64,000 nt of DNA, from positions 30,983 through 94,982 of the forward strand of contig CACZIV010000009.1 in assembly GCA_902781305.1 (NCBI GenBank), read 5' to 3'. Positions 50,609 to 57,159 of the stretch are shown piece after piece. The translations under genes were made by a program, and so were the position numbers. The DNA is from Pseudoselenomonas ruminantium (lineage in GTDB: Bacteria > Bacillota > Negativicutes > Selenomonadales > Selenomonadaceae). A model generated the notes under the pieces. It was not told the DNA's origin. It saw only the letters and a list, made by a program, of their open reading frames with translations, and made no database searches. Numbering within the stretch: position 1 is the first letter of the stretch; every line of letters begins with the position of its first letter.

Positions 50609-51744
50609 GTGCGGATTCGGAAGAAGATTTGGAATAACGATGCATTTTCAGTTCCAGCTTTGTGTTGGGGACTACAGATTATGAGGACCCTTACCATTTT
50701 TTGCGTCGCCATGCTATGGTTATGGTCGCTGCCCTAATGTTGTTTTTTGCCTTTCGGAAGATAAACTATCGGCGTTGGCGGCCCTTGAATGGGCCGCTGA
50801 TGATGGCGGGGATTGTCACCACCTTTCTGGCGTTGGTGGCCGTATTGGTGGTCGGTACGGAGGTTAATGGTTCCAAGCGCTGGCTTTTTGGTGCCCAGCC
50901 GGCAGAACTGGCCAAACTGGTGTCTTTGATGTTGGCGGCTTCGACATTGGCGGCCCGGATAAGGAAGGGAAAGGCAAATTCGATTTTCAATATCGTTAAT
51001 CCCCAATATTTGGCCATCTTTTTTATGTCGGTATTGATTGAATTGGAACCGGATATGGGAACGGCGCTTATTGTATTGGGCGTTCCTGTGATTATGGCTA
51101 TGGTTGCCGGTATGTCGATGAAGTATGTTTTAATACTTTTGGGACTGTCGCCCCTTGGGTTGCTTGTTGTGGCGAGTATTCAGCCCTACCGCATGGCCCG
51201 GATGAAAGTCTGGCTTGACCCTTGGGCTGATGCGCAGGGCATGGGCTATCAGACTGTGCAATCTCTGTCCACTATCGGTTCAGGCGGCTTTTGGGGCATG
51301 GGCCTTGGAGAAGGTGTCAGCAAGTATGAATATCTGCCCGAAGCCCATACAGACTTTGCCTTTGCCATCTTCAGTCAGGAGCATGGCTATATGGGCGCAT
51401 TCATGGTGTTCCTGCTGTTGACCTTATTGGTGCTGTTATGTGTGCGCATTGCCAACCGTGCTCCGGATGAGTTCGGACAGATGCTGGCTACGGGCATTAT
51501 GGTGCTCATTGCCGGACAGGCCATAGCCAACATCATGATGGTGGGCGGCCTGCTGCCGGTTGTCGGTGTACCTCTGCCGTTTATCAGCTATGGTGGCTCG
51601 TCACTTATCGTCACCATGATAGCGATGGGCATACTCTTAAATATCTGCGACCATGGGCGGTCGCTGGAGAAGCATTATGATGGGCCGGAAAAAGCCGAAA
51701 AAGAAGCTAGAGATAATAAAGCGCATTTGCGGTTGGTGAAATAA
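50609..51744 (+). pseudogene. FtsW/SpoVE-type SEDS gene lacking TM1 and out of frame
   Basis: GTG 50609 has AAGGAGG at 50595-50601 and opens as MRIRKKIWNN, the expected short cytoplasmic start. This frame ends at 50737 after 42 residues. The body of the protein lies in another frame, recognisable from about 50641 (CIFSSSFVLGTTDYEDPYHF) through VNGSKRWLFGAQPAELAKL, LEPDMGTALI, LPEAHTDFAFA and PLPFISYGGSS to 51744. The first membrane helix, normally just before IFSSSFV, is missing along with the correct frame: a deletion of roughly 60 bases. A start at GTG 50662 has no ribosome binding site. Real mutation or assembly error. Confidence 0.75.
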
Positions 51745-51752
51745 GTTTCATT

Positions 51753-51849
51753 GATATGCTAAGACGCGCGGTGACTGGTAATACCTTTCCTTCGCCATAG
51801 ACAGGCTTGTCAAAAGCTGCGGAAAGGCATTACCGGTCAGCGCGCTTAG
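51753..51849. repeat. Structured repeat element B (first of three in tandem)
   Basis: Starts GATATGCTAAG and ends GCGCTTAG. The arms pair almost completely (GGTAATACCTTTCC against GGAAAGGCATTACC, CGCGC / GCGCG), with the family core TAGACAGGCTTGTCAAAAGC at the tip. It begins 9 bases after the SEDS gene and could end its transcript. Confidence 0.82.
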
Positions 51850-51864
51850 TGCGTACATTACAAA

Positions 51865-51961
51865 GATATGCAAAGGACGCTCGGTGGCTGATAATCCTTT
51901 TCCTCTGCTTATGCAGGCTTGCCTAACGCGACGGAAAAGCATTATCAGCCACTGGGCTTAG
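51865..51961. repeat. Structured repeat element C (second in tandem)
   Basis: Starts GATATGCAAAG, exactly 112 bases after element B, and ends GGGCTTAG. The arms pair (TGGCTGATAATCCTTTTCC against GGAAAAGCATTATCAGCCA). The core has diverged to TGCAGGCTTGCCTAACGC, but the changes keep the central hairpin (GGCAAGCCTGC on the other strand). Confidence 0.8.
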
Positions 51962-51976
51962 TGCGTACGTCACAAG

Positions 51977-52074
51977 GATATGTTAAGGCGCCCGTGGGAA
52001 CTGGTAATATTTTCCTTCGCCATAGAGAAGCTTGTCAAAAGCTGCGGAAAACATCACCAGCTTTCGCGGGCTTA
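51977..52074. repeat. Structured repeat element D (third in tandem)
   Basis: Starts GATATGTTAAG, exactly 112 bases after element C, and ends GCGGGCTTA. Arms CTGGTAATATTTTCC / GGAAAACATCACCAG; core TAGAGAAGCTTGTCAAAAGC. It is closest in sequence to element A at 15.4 kb. Confidence 0.8.
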
Positions 52075-52130
52075 CTTCATATATCGTTGTATGGGTTGCA
52101 GCGAAGTGCTAATCTTAGGCCTGGCAGTGA

Positions 52131-52213
52131 GGAGGGAGGGGGCGGGGATGGCTTTTGGCAGCGTTTGGCAAGCCTGTCTAAGCAGCCGAAAGTTATCCCC
52201 GCCCCCTCCCTCC
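52131..52213. repeat. Structured repeat element E (inverted core, G-rich arm)
   Basis: The core is in the opposite orientation to A-D (CAGCGTTTGGCAAGCCTGTC). The arms at 52131-52158 and 52186-52213 are complementary; the outer 19 bp, starting GGAGGGAGGGGGCGGGGAT, are perfect. The arm sequence is unlike any other member. It lies about 130 bases upstream of the LysR gene. Confidence 0.8.
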
Positions 52214-52340
52214 GCCTTTATGCATATAACTATATAACTTTTTTGCAAAATACATTGCTCTATTTTAACAAAAAAAGTATAATAAACCTAAATAGTTATA
52301 GAAACTATGAGTTTTTCATATAGTAAGAAAGAGGCAGGAA

Positions 52341-53231
52341 ATGGATATCAAGGATATGCGGGCGTTTTACGCCATTGTGGAGGAAGGAAATATCAGTCAC
52401 GCGGCGCAGCGGCTGGATATTGCCCAGCCCGCTTTATCTAGGCAGATGAAGCGTCTGGAGACGTCTTTGGGGGTGCAGCTTTTTGAACGGGGCAGCCGCC
52501 GGATTCGTCTGACGGATGCAGGACGGGTCATGTATACCCGTGTGGAGCATATATTGGGCATGGTGGATGGCACTGTGCGGGAGATTACGGAAATTGGTTC
52601 GGGCATTGCCGGCTCCATTCGTCTGGGAACGATTACGACTTCGGGGGCGCTTTTGCTGCCGGAACTCATCTCGGAATTTCATTCCCGTTATCCCAATGTC
52701 ACCTATCAGATTTGGGAAGCCGAAGGAGCCCGGATTTTGGAGCTTCTCGACAATCGGGTGATTGAAATCGGCATTACGCGCACGCAGGTGGATTCTAAGG
52801 TCTATGAGTCCATTGTCCTGCCCAATGAGCCACTGGTGCTCATCATGAATAAGGAGCAGGAAATCGGTGCCGCCGGTGACAAGGTGGAGCTCAAGGAACT
52901 CAAAGACCAGCCGATTATCATTCCGCTGCGCTGGCAGTCGGTCTTTATTGCGAACTGCCGGAAGCTGGGCTTCGAGCCGAATATCGTCTGTGTCAGTGAC
53001 AGTATTGTGCAGGATTTGCTGCTGGCTAAAATGGGCATGGGCATGGCACTTTTGCCGGTGTCGTCCAAGACCCTCTTAACCGATGGCAATTTGATTTATA
53101 AAAAACTGATTGAGCCGGAGATGAGTACGCATACGGTAATCGCCTGGCTGAAAAACCGTACGCTTTCTTCCTCCAGTGAGCATTTGATTCGTCTGTTCCG
53201 GGAAATGTTCCTCGGAGAGAAAGGAGTTTAA
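52341..53231 (+). CDS. LysR-family transcription regulator
   Basis: A 296-residue regulator: N-terminal winged helix (MRAFYAIVEEGNISHAAQRL and QPALSRQMKRLE) and a LysR substrate-binding domain (about residues 90-290). It resembles the CynR/CbbR-like group in length; the ligand is unknown. AAGAGGCAGG precedes the ATG. A thioesterase-like gene begins one base after its stop and is probably co-transcribed and possibly functionally linked. Confidence 0.9.
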   Translation: MDIKDMRAFYAIVEEGNISHAAQRLDIAQPALSRQMKRLETSLGVQLFERGSRRIRLTDAGRVMYTRVEHILGMVDGTVREITEIGSGIAGSIRLGTITTSGALLLPELISEFHSRYPNVTYQIWEAEGARILELLDNRVIEIGITRTQVDSKVYESIVLPNEPLVLIMNKEQEIGAAGDKVELKELKDQPIIIPLRWQSVFIANCRKLGFEPNIVCVSDSIVQDLLLAKMGMGMALLPVSSKTLLTDGNLIYKKLIEPEMSTHTVIAWLKNRTLSSSSEHLIRLFREMFLGEKGV

Positions 53232-53232
53232 A

Positions 53233-53634
53233 ATGGAGCTTACACAGGTAAAAGCAGGATTGAAAAATACCGTCAGCGAAGAGGTAACGGAAGCAAATAC
53301 AGCATTGGCTATGGGCAGCGGCAGCCTGCCGGTCTATGCTACGCCAGCCATGACCTGTCTGATGGAAAAGGCGGCAACGGAGGCGGTGGAGCGTTTCATG
53401 CCGGAGGGCTGGACAACTGTGGGCATCAGCCTGCACGCTGCGCATACAGCGGCAACACCTGTGGGGCTTACGGTACGGGCCGAGGCAGAGGTTACAGCGG
53501 TAGAGGGGCGCAAGCTTGTCTTTACGGTGCGGGCCTTTGATGATAAAGAAGAAATTGGCGTGGGCACCCACGAGCGTTTTGCCGTAGCCAAGGAGAAATT
53601 TTTGGTCAAAGCGGCAGGTAAGGTACAACATTAA
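53233..53634 (+). CDS. FlK-like hotdog thioesterase
   Basis: A 133-residue hotdog-fold protein of the fluoroacetyl-CoA thioesterase-like group: GSGSLPVYATPAMTCLMEKAA, then TTVGISLHAAHTAATPVG (conserved His/Thr), and GVGTHERFAV. Substrate unknown; homologues are common beside fermentation or regulator genes. Its ribosome binding site (AAGGAG) lies within the end of the LysR gene. Confidence 0.82.
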   Translation: MELTQVKAGLKNTVSEEVTEANTALAMGSGSLPVYATPAMTCLMEKAATEAVERFMPEGWTTVGISLHAAHTAATPVGLTVRAEAEVTAVEGRKLVFTVRAFDDKEEIGVGTHERFAVAKEKFLVKAAGKVQH

Positions 53635-53653
53635 ATTTCCATTATAAATGCGT

Positions 53654-53676
53654 GGCAAGGCTTTTCAAACCTTGCC
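53654..53676 (+). terminator. Possible terminator after the thioesterase gene
   Basis: A 7-bp stem, GGCAAGG / CCTTGCC, with a 9-base loop. The tail (CTTCGTTATATT) is only weakly U rich. Confidence 0.4.
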
Positions 53677-53726
53677 CTTCGTTATATTATATAAACAGAC
53701 CGTTTTATTAATAGGAGGGAATTTGC

Positions 53727-54419
53727 ATGGCGAACCCGAAGATTTTTATTGTGGAAGATGAACACCGTATTGCCCGTTTTTTACAGATTGAATTAGAACA
53801 CGAAGGTTATGACACGGCTCTTGAGGATAACGGCCGTCATGCTTTGGATAGAATCTTAAAAGGTGGCTTTGACCTCGTACTTTTAGATGTAATGCTGCCG
53901 GAAATGGACGGCATGGAAATCTGTCGCAAGGTGCGGGAAACCTCGGATGTGCCCATCATTATGCTGACGGCACGGGATGATGTATCGGATATGGTATCGG
54001 GGCTGGATTTGGGCGCTGATGATTATATCACGAAGCCCTTTGATATGCAGGAACTTCTGGCGCGTATTCGCCGTGCGCTGCGCAGTCATTACAAGGAAAG
54101 CACTACTGAGGATGATGATAATGAACGTCTGACCATCAAAGACCTCATCATGATTCCCAGCCGCTATGAAGTGCGGGTTAAGGGCGAATTCGTGCAGCTG
54201 ACCAAGAAGGAATATACTCTGCTTGAGTTCCTTCTGCGCAATAAGCGCAATGTTCTTTCCCGTGAGCAGATTTTGCAGGCGGTATGGGGTTATGACTACA
54301 GCGGGGATACCAATGTGGTGGATGTGTATATCCGTTATCTGCGCTCGAAGATTGATGAACGTTTTCAGGAGAAATATATTTATACGGTACGGGGCATAGG
54401 TTATGCAGTTCGGGATTAA
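53727..54419 (+). CDS. OmpR/PhoB-family response regulator
   Basis: A 230-residue regulator with an intact receiver (VEDEHRI, phospho-acceptor LLDVMLPEMDG, Thr in MLTARD, Lys in TKPFD) and a C-terminal winged helix (QLTKKEYTLLEFLLRNKRNV and RYLRSKIDE). It resembles ArlR/CzcR-like regulators. GGAGGG precedes the ATG. The histidine kinase gene overlaps its end by 17 bases, so the two form a two-component system. Confidence 0.94.
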   Translation: MANPKIFIVEDEHRIARFLQIELEHEGYDTALEDNGRHALDRILKGGFDLVLLDVMLPEMDGMEICRKVRETSDVPIIMLTARDDVSDMVSGLDLGADDYITKPFDMQELLARIRRALRSHYKESTTEDDDNERLTIKDLIMIPSRYEVRVKGEFVQLTKKEYTLLEFLLRNKRNVLSREQILQAVWGYDYSGDTNVVDVYIRYLRSKIDERFQEKYIYTVRGIGYAVRD

Positions 54420-55857
54420 GGCCTGGCTGCGGCATCCCAAGATGATGCTGAACCGCCTGCGCTATGCCCAAATCTCCACGAAGATTACCTGCTTTTATGC
54501 ATCCGTACTCCTGTTGGTTCTGCTTTTGACCAGCGGGCTGACCGGACTAGGTGTGTTTTTTTCCTTTTACCATCAGGCCGAAGTGGAACTGGAAATCAGC
54601 ATGAACCATGTGCTGAAGGTCATGGAGCAGGGACGCGCGATTGATATGGATTTTGGCCGTGATGATGTTGTCCTGCCCGGCGTGGTGCTGCGCATTGTAG
54701 ACAGCCGGGGAAAAATCATCTATGAAAATGATGCGCATTATCCGCCGATTAAGCGGATTGAAGAAAATACGGTAAAGAATCCGCCCTTCTGGGCCAATAA
54801 GAATATGCAGGTGGCCCAGCTGCGCAATGCGACGCTCTATCATGCCCGCATGGACGTGGAATATCGTGGGCAGGTTTACCAGATGCATTTTTTCAAGACC
54901 ATTACGGCGGAAAAGCATTTTTTGGAAACGCTGCAAAAGATTTTGTTCCTGATGACCATTTTGGGCTTCCTTTTGGCACTCGTGGCAGGTTACTTTGTGA
55001 GCCGCCGTATTCTGCAGCCCATTCGGGAGATGACGGCGACCGCCCGCAAAATCGAAGTGGAGAAGATGGACAGGCGCATTGCTGTTCCGCCGGCACGGGA
55101 TGAACTGGCCGAGCTGGCCGAAACCTTCAATCATATGCTGGATAGATTGGAGGGCGGCTTTGAACAGCAAAAACGTTTTGTCTCCGATGCCTCGCATGAG
55201 CTGCGCACACCGGTAACGGTTATCCTGGGCTATTCGGATCTGCTTTCCCGTTGGGGGCGTTCGGACGAAGCTGTGTTGGATGAAGGCATAGCGTCCATTC
55301 GTTCGGAAGCGGAAAATATGCAGCAGCTTATCGAAAAGCTCCTGTTCCTGGCACGCGCTGACCAGAATCGTCAGGTTCTGCACAAGGAAAATATTGAACT
55401 CAGCGAACTATTGGCCGATATCATCAAGAAGATGAAGCTCGTGACCAAAGACCATACGGTGGAACTGCTGCAAAATGATGATGGCATGATTTATGGCGAT
55501 TTGGTCACCGTGCGGCAGATGTTCCGGATATTTTTGGATAACAGCACGAAATACACGCCCAAAGGGGGGCGTATTATCGTGGCTTCCCAAAAAGTGATTA
55601 ATGCGGAAGGCTCCTTTATGGAGGTCGATTTGTCGGATAACGGCATCGGCATTGCCAAGGAAGACCAGCAGAAGGTCTTTGAACGCTTCTACCGTGTGGA
55701 TACTTCCCGCACCAAGGTACAGGGGGGCGTCAGCGGTACGGGACTGGGGCTTTCCATAGCCAGCTGGATTGCTGAGCAGCATGGTATAGAAATTTCGCTC
55801 ACGAGTGAACTGGGCGAGGGCACGACCATTCATTTACGGATACCGCTTTGTTCATAA
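54403..55857 (+). CDS. Sensor histidine kinase (partner of the OmpR-type regulator)
   Basis: A 484-residue membrane kinase: helix 1 about residues 28-52, an extracytoplasmic sensor region of about 130 residues, helix 2 about 185-207, HAMP, then HisKA (SDASHELRTPVTVILGYSD, with the phospho-His) and HATPase_c (DNSTKYTPKGGR N box, DNGIGIAKEDQQKVFERFYR, GTGLGLSIASWI). All catalytic boxes are intact. The signal cannot be read from the sequence. It resembles ArlS in length and layout. Confidence 0.94.
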   Translation: MQFGIKAWLRHPKMMLNRLRYAQISTKITCFYASVLLLVLLLTSGLTGLGVFFSFYHQAEVELEISMNHVLKVMEQGRAIDMDFGRDDVVLPGVVLRIVDSRGKIIYENDAHYPPIKRIEENTVKNPPFWANKNMQVAQLRNATLYHARMDVEYRGQVYQMHFFKTITAEKHFLETLQKILFLMTILGFLLALVAGYFVSRRILQPIREMTATARKIEVEKMDRRIAVPPARDELAELAETFNHMLDRLEGGFEQQKRFVSDASHELRTPVTVILGYSDLLSRWGRSDEAVLDEGIASIRSEAENMQQLIEKLLFLARADQNRQVLHKENIELSELLADIIKKMKLVTKDHTVELLQNDDGMIYGDLVTVRQMFRIFLDNSTKYTPKGGRIIVASQKVINAEGSFMEVDLSDNGIGIAKEDQQKVFERFYRVDTSRTKVQGGVSGTGLGLSIASWIAEQHGIEISLTSELGEGTTIHLRIPLCS

Positions 55858-55894
55858 GGATTGTAATCTGGGCCGTTGTTTCACGAATAGGCTC

Positions 55895-55923
55895 TTTACA
55901 TTCATTATGATATATGCTAAAAT
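55895..55923 (+). promoter_or_regulatory. Promoter in front of the antiterminator leader
   Basis: -35 TTTACA (55895-55900) and -10 TAAAAT (55918-55923), spacer 17. The predicted start near 55930 is about 25 bases before the first RAT-like site, so the leader RNA would carry the complete switch. Confidence 0.65.
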
Positions 55924-55955
55924 TGCTTATAGTTTAGTAGTGTTCGATATTATTT

Positions 55956-55982
55956 GGATGGTGACATTTAGTTGGCCAAACC
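55956..55982 (+). promoter_or_regulatory. RAT-like RNA antiterminator site 1
   Basis: 27 bases beginning GGATGGTGAC and ending GGCCAAACC. Compared with the classical RAT (GGATTGTTAC...GGCAAAACC), the outer GG/CC stem and the A versus AA internal loop are kept, and the second stem changes from UUG:CAA to UGG:CCA with pairing preserved. A near-identical copy (one base different) lies at 57092 in front of the porin gene. The first downstream intact gene encodes a LicT/BglG-type RNA-binding protein, so the site is probably its own target. Confidence 0.72.
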
Positions 55983-56010
55983 TTCAAGACGCATATATGC
56001 TTTTTGGAGG
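55981..56010 (+). promoter_or_regulatory. Hairpin hiding the leader-peptide Shine-Dalgarno, overlapping RAT 1
   Basis: CCTTCAAGACGCA pairs with TGCTTTTTGGAGG (one mismatch, two G-U pairs), burying the GGAGG at 56006-56010. Its first two bases are the last two of RAT 1, so the two structures exclude each other. The equivalent hairpin at 57117-57152 has different inner sequence but the same design. Confidence 0.68.
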
Positions 56011-56017
56011 GATAGTT

Positions 56018-56050
56018 ATGTTTAGAGAGATGAAGGCAAAATTTACTTGA
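56018..56050 (+). CDS. Ten-residue leader peptide before the antiterminator gene
   Basis: ATG 56018 lies 7 bases after GGAGG and encodes MFREMKAKFT, then TGA at 56048-56050. The stop codon lies inside the following terminator hairpin, so a ribosome translating it would cover the 5' arm. The presence of a good site, the short length and the position suggest a regulatory leader, but translation is not proven. Confidence 0.5.
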   Translation: MFREMKAKFT

Positions 56051-56087
56051 CAGGGTGTACTGTCAGGTTGTTTTGCCTTTTTATTTT
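56033..56087 (+). terminator. Leader terminator before the antiterminator gene
   Basis: Outer stem AAGGCAAAA / TTTTGCCTT (9 bp), inner hairpin CTTGACAG / CTGTCAGG around GGTGTA, followed by TTTATTTT. It precedes the antiterminator start (56128) and overlaps the leader peptide frame, as expected for conditional termination. Confidence 0.72.
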
Positions 56088-56127
56088 GCCGTATTTAGGA
56101 TTCCAAAGTAGTTCAGGGGGAAAAATC

Positions 56128-56979
56128 GTGCAGATAAAAAAGATATTGAATAATAACGTAATCGTAACGGAAGATGAAAACGGCTGCGAAGTTGTGGCCA
56201 TGGGTCGAGGACTGGCCTTTGGCAAAAAGAATGGCGACAGCGTGGAGGATGGCAAGGTCGATAAGGTTTACCGGTTAAGCGACCATGAAATGCTGGAAAA
56301 ATTCAAGGAATTGCTTTCCGGATTACGCGTTGATTATCTGGACGCCAGCACGGCCATCATTGAACTGGCAGAAAAAGAATTGGGCGTAAAACTCAATGAA
56401 ACGGTGTATATCTCCCTGACCGACCATATCCATATGGCCATTCACCGTCTGCGGGAGGGCATCAATATCCGCAATATGATGTTATGGGAAACCCGGCGCT
56501 TTTATCCCAAGGAATTTGCCATTGCCGAAAAGGCGGTGCTGATGCTCGAAGCCCAATTTGATATTGATATTCCCGAAGACGAAGCCGGCTTTATCGCCAT
56601 GCATATCATCGACGGCCAGCTGGATATGAAACAGCCTATGGCCGATAAAATCGTAACCCTGATTGATGAAATAACAAGTATCGTCCGCCGCTTCTGCGGT
56701 ATTGAATTTGACCGCGAATCGCTGGCATACTATCGCTTTGTCACCCATTTGAAATTCTTTGCCCAGCGCATGTTCAGCGGTGCGACGCCTAACGGTGAAG
56801 AAATCGACGAAGAGATGGAAGCCATGGTGCAGAAAAAATATAAGCTGGCTCATGAATGCGTTGACCGAATTGTGGCCTTTTTGGCAAAAAAATATCGCTA
56901 TGCGGTCAGCGGGGAAGAACAGTTTTACTTGATGATTCATGTGGCCAAGGTTATCCGTAAGTGTCAGGAGCAGGCGTAA
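56128..56979 (+). CDS. LicT/BglG-family transcription antiterminator
   Basis: A 283-residue protein: CAT RNA-binding domain (residues 1-58: QIKKILNNNVIVTEDENG, MGRGLAFGKKNGD) followed by two PRD domains, with the usual His residues in LTDHIHMAIHRLREG, GFIAMHIIDG, FVTHLKFFAQRM and MIHVAKVI. Such proteins bind RAT hairpins in mRNA leaders and are regulated through PTS-dependent His phosphorylation. No PTS transporter gene is in the window. GTG 56128 with AGGGGG at 56115-56120 gives the standard start. It controls, by inference, itself and the porin-GH3-esterase genes downstream. Confidence 0.92.
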   Translation: MQIKKILNNNVIVTEDENGCEVVAMGRGLAFGKKNGDSVEDGKVDKVYRLSDHEMLEKFKELLSGLRVDYLDASTAIIELAEKELGVKLNETVYISLTDHIHMAIHRLREGINIRNMMLWETRRFYPKEFAIAEKAVLMLEAQFDIDIPEDEAGFIAMHIIDGQLDMKQPMADKIVTLIDEITSIVRRFCGIEFDRESLAYYRFVTHLKFFAQRMFSGATPNGEEIDEEMEAMVQKKYKLAHECVDRIVAFLAKKYRYAVSGEEQFYLMIHVAKVIRKCQEQA

Positions 56980-57004
56980 GCCTGTCCATATAAATGTAGA
57001 GTAA

Positions 57005-57054
57005 CGAAAATCAGGGTGTGTACCTTCGGGGGAGGGGCAGCCCTCTGATTTTCG
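57005..57054 (+). other. Hairpin between the antiterminator and porin genes
   Basis: CGAAAATCAGGG (57005-57016) pairs with CCCTCTGATTTTCG (57041-57054) with one bulge and a 24-base loop. No T run follows. It may be a weak or factor-dependent terminator or an mRNA stabilising element upstream of RAT site 2. Confidence 0.5.
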
Positions 57055-57091
57055 GGAAAGTGAGTTGATGAAGCAGGAACGAACCCCGGTT

Positions 57092-57118
57092 GGATGGTGA
57101 CATTAAGTTGGCCAAACC
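57092..57118 (+). promoter_or_regulatory. RAT-like RNA antiterminator site 2
   Basis: Same 27-base element as at 55956 except for one loop base, again starting GGATGGTGAC and ending GGCCAAACC. It ends 41 bases before the porin start codon and overlaps the hairpin that hides the porin Shine-Dalgarno. Confidence 0.72.
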
Positions 57119-57152
57119 TTCAAGAATTTACTAGAAAGTATTTTTTTGGAGG
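57117..57152 (+). promoter_or_regulatory. Hairpin hiding the porin Shine-Dalgarno, overlapping RAT 2
   Basis: CCTTCAAGAATTTACT pairs with AGTATTTTTTTGGAGG over 16 positions with only two U-U mismatches and an AGAA loop. The GGAGG at 57148-57152 is paired; ATG 57160 follows 7 bases later. The first two bases are shared with RAT 2. The T run is inside the stem, so this does not look like a classical terminator. Confidence 0.68.
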
Positions 57153-57159
57153 AATTGAA

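Noticed and set aside
50662-51744. SEDS gene taken as intact from GTG 50662
   Set aside because: There is no ribosome binding site, TM1 would be missing, and a proper start with AAGGAGG exists at 50609 in another frame.
51753-52074. Regular 112-nt repeats considered as a CRISPR array
   Set aside because: Units are long self-pairing hairpins without short constant repeats and unique spacers, and no cas gene is present.
52131-52158. G-quadruplex in the G-rich arm of element E
   Set aside because: Only three runs of three or more G can be separated by loops, and the perfect complementary arm makes a hairpin more likely.
51919-52323. Open frame of 134 codons across elements C-E
   Set aside because: It is composed entirely of repeat elements and has no ribosome site.
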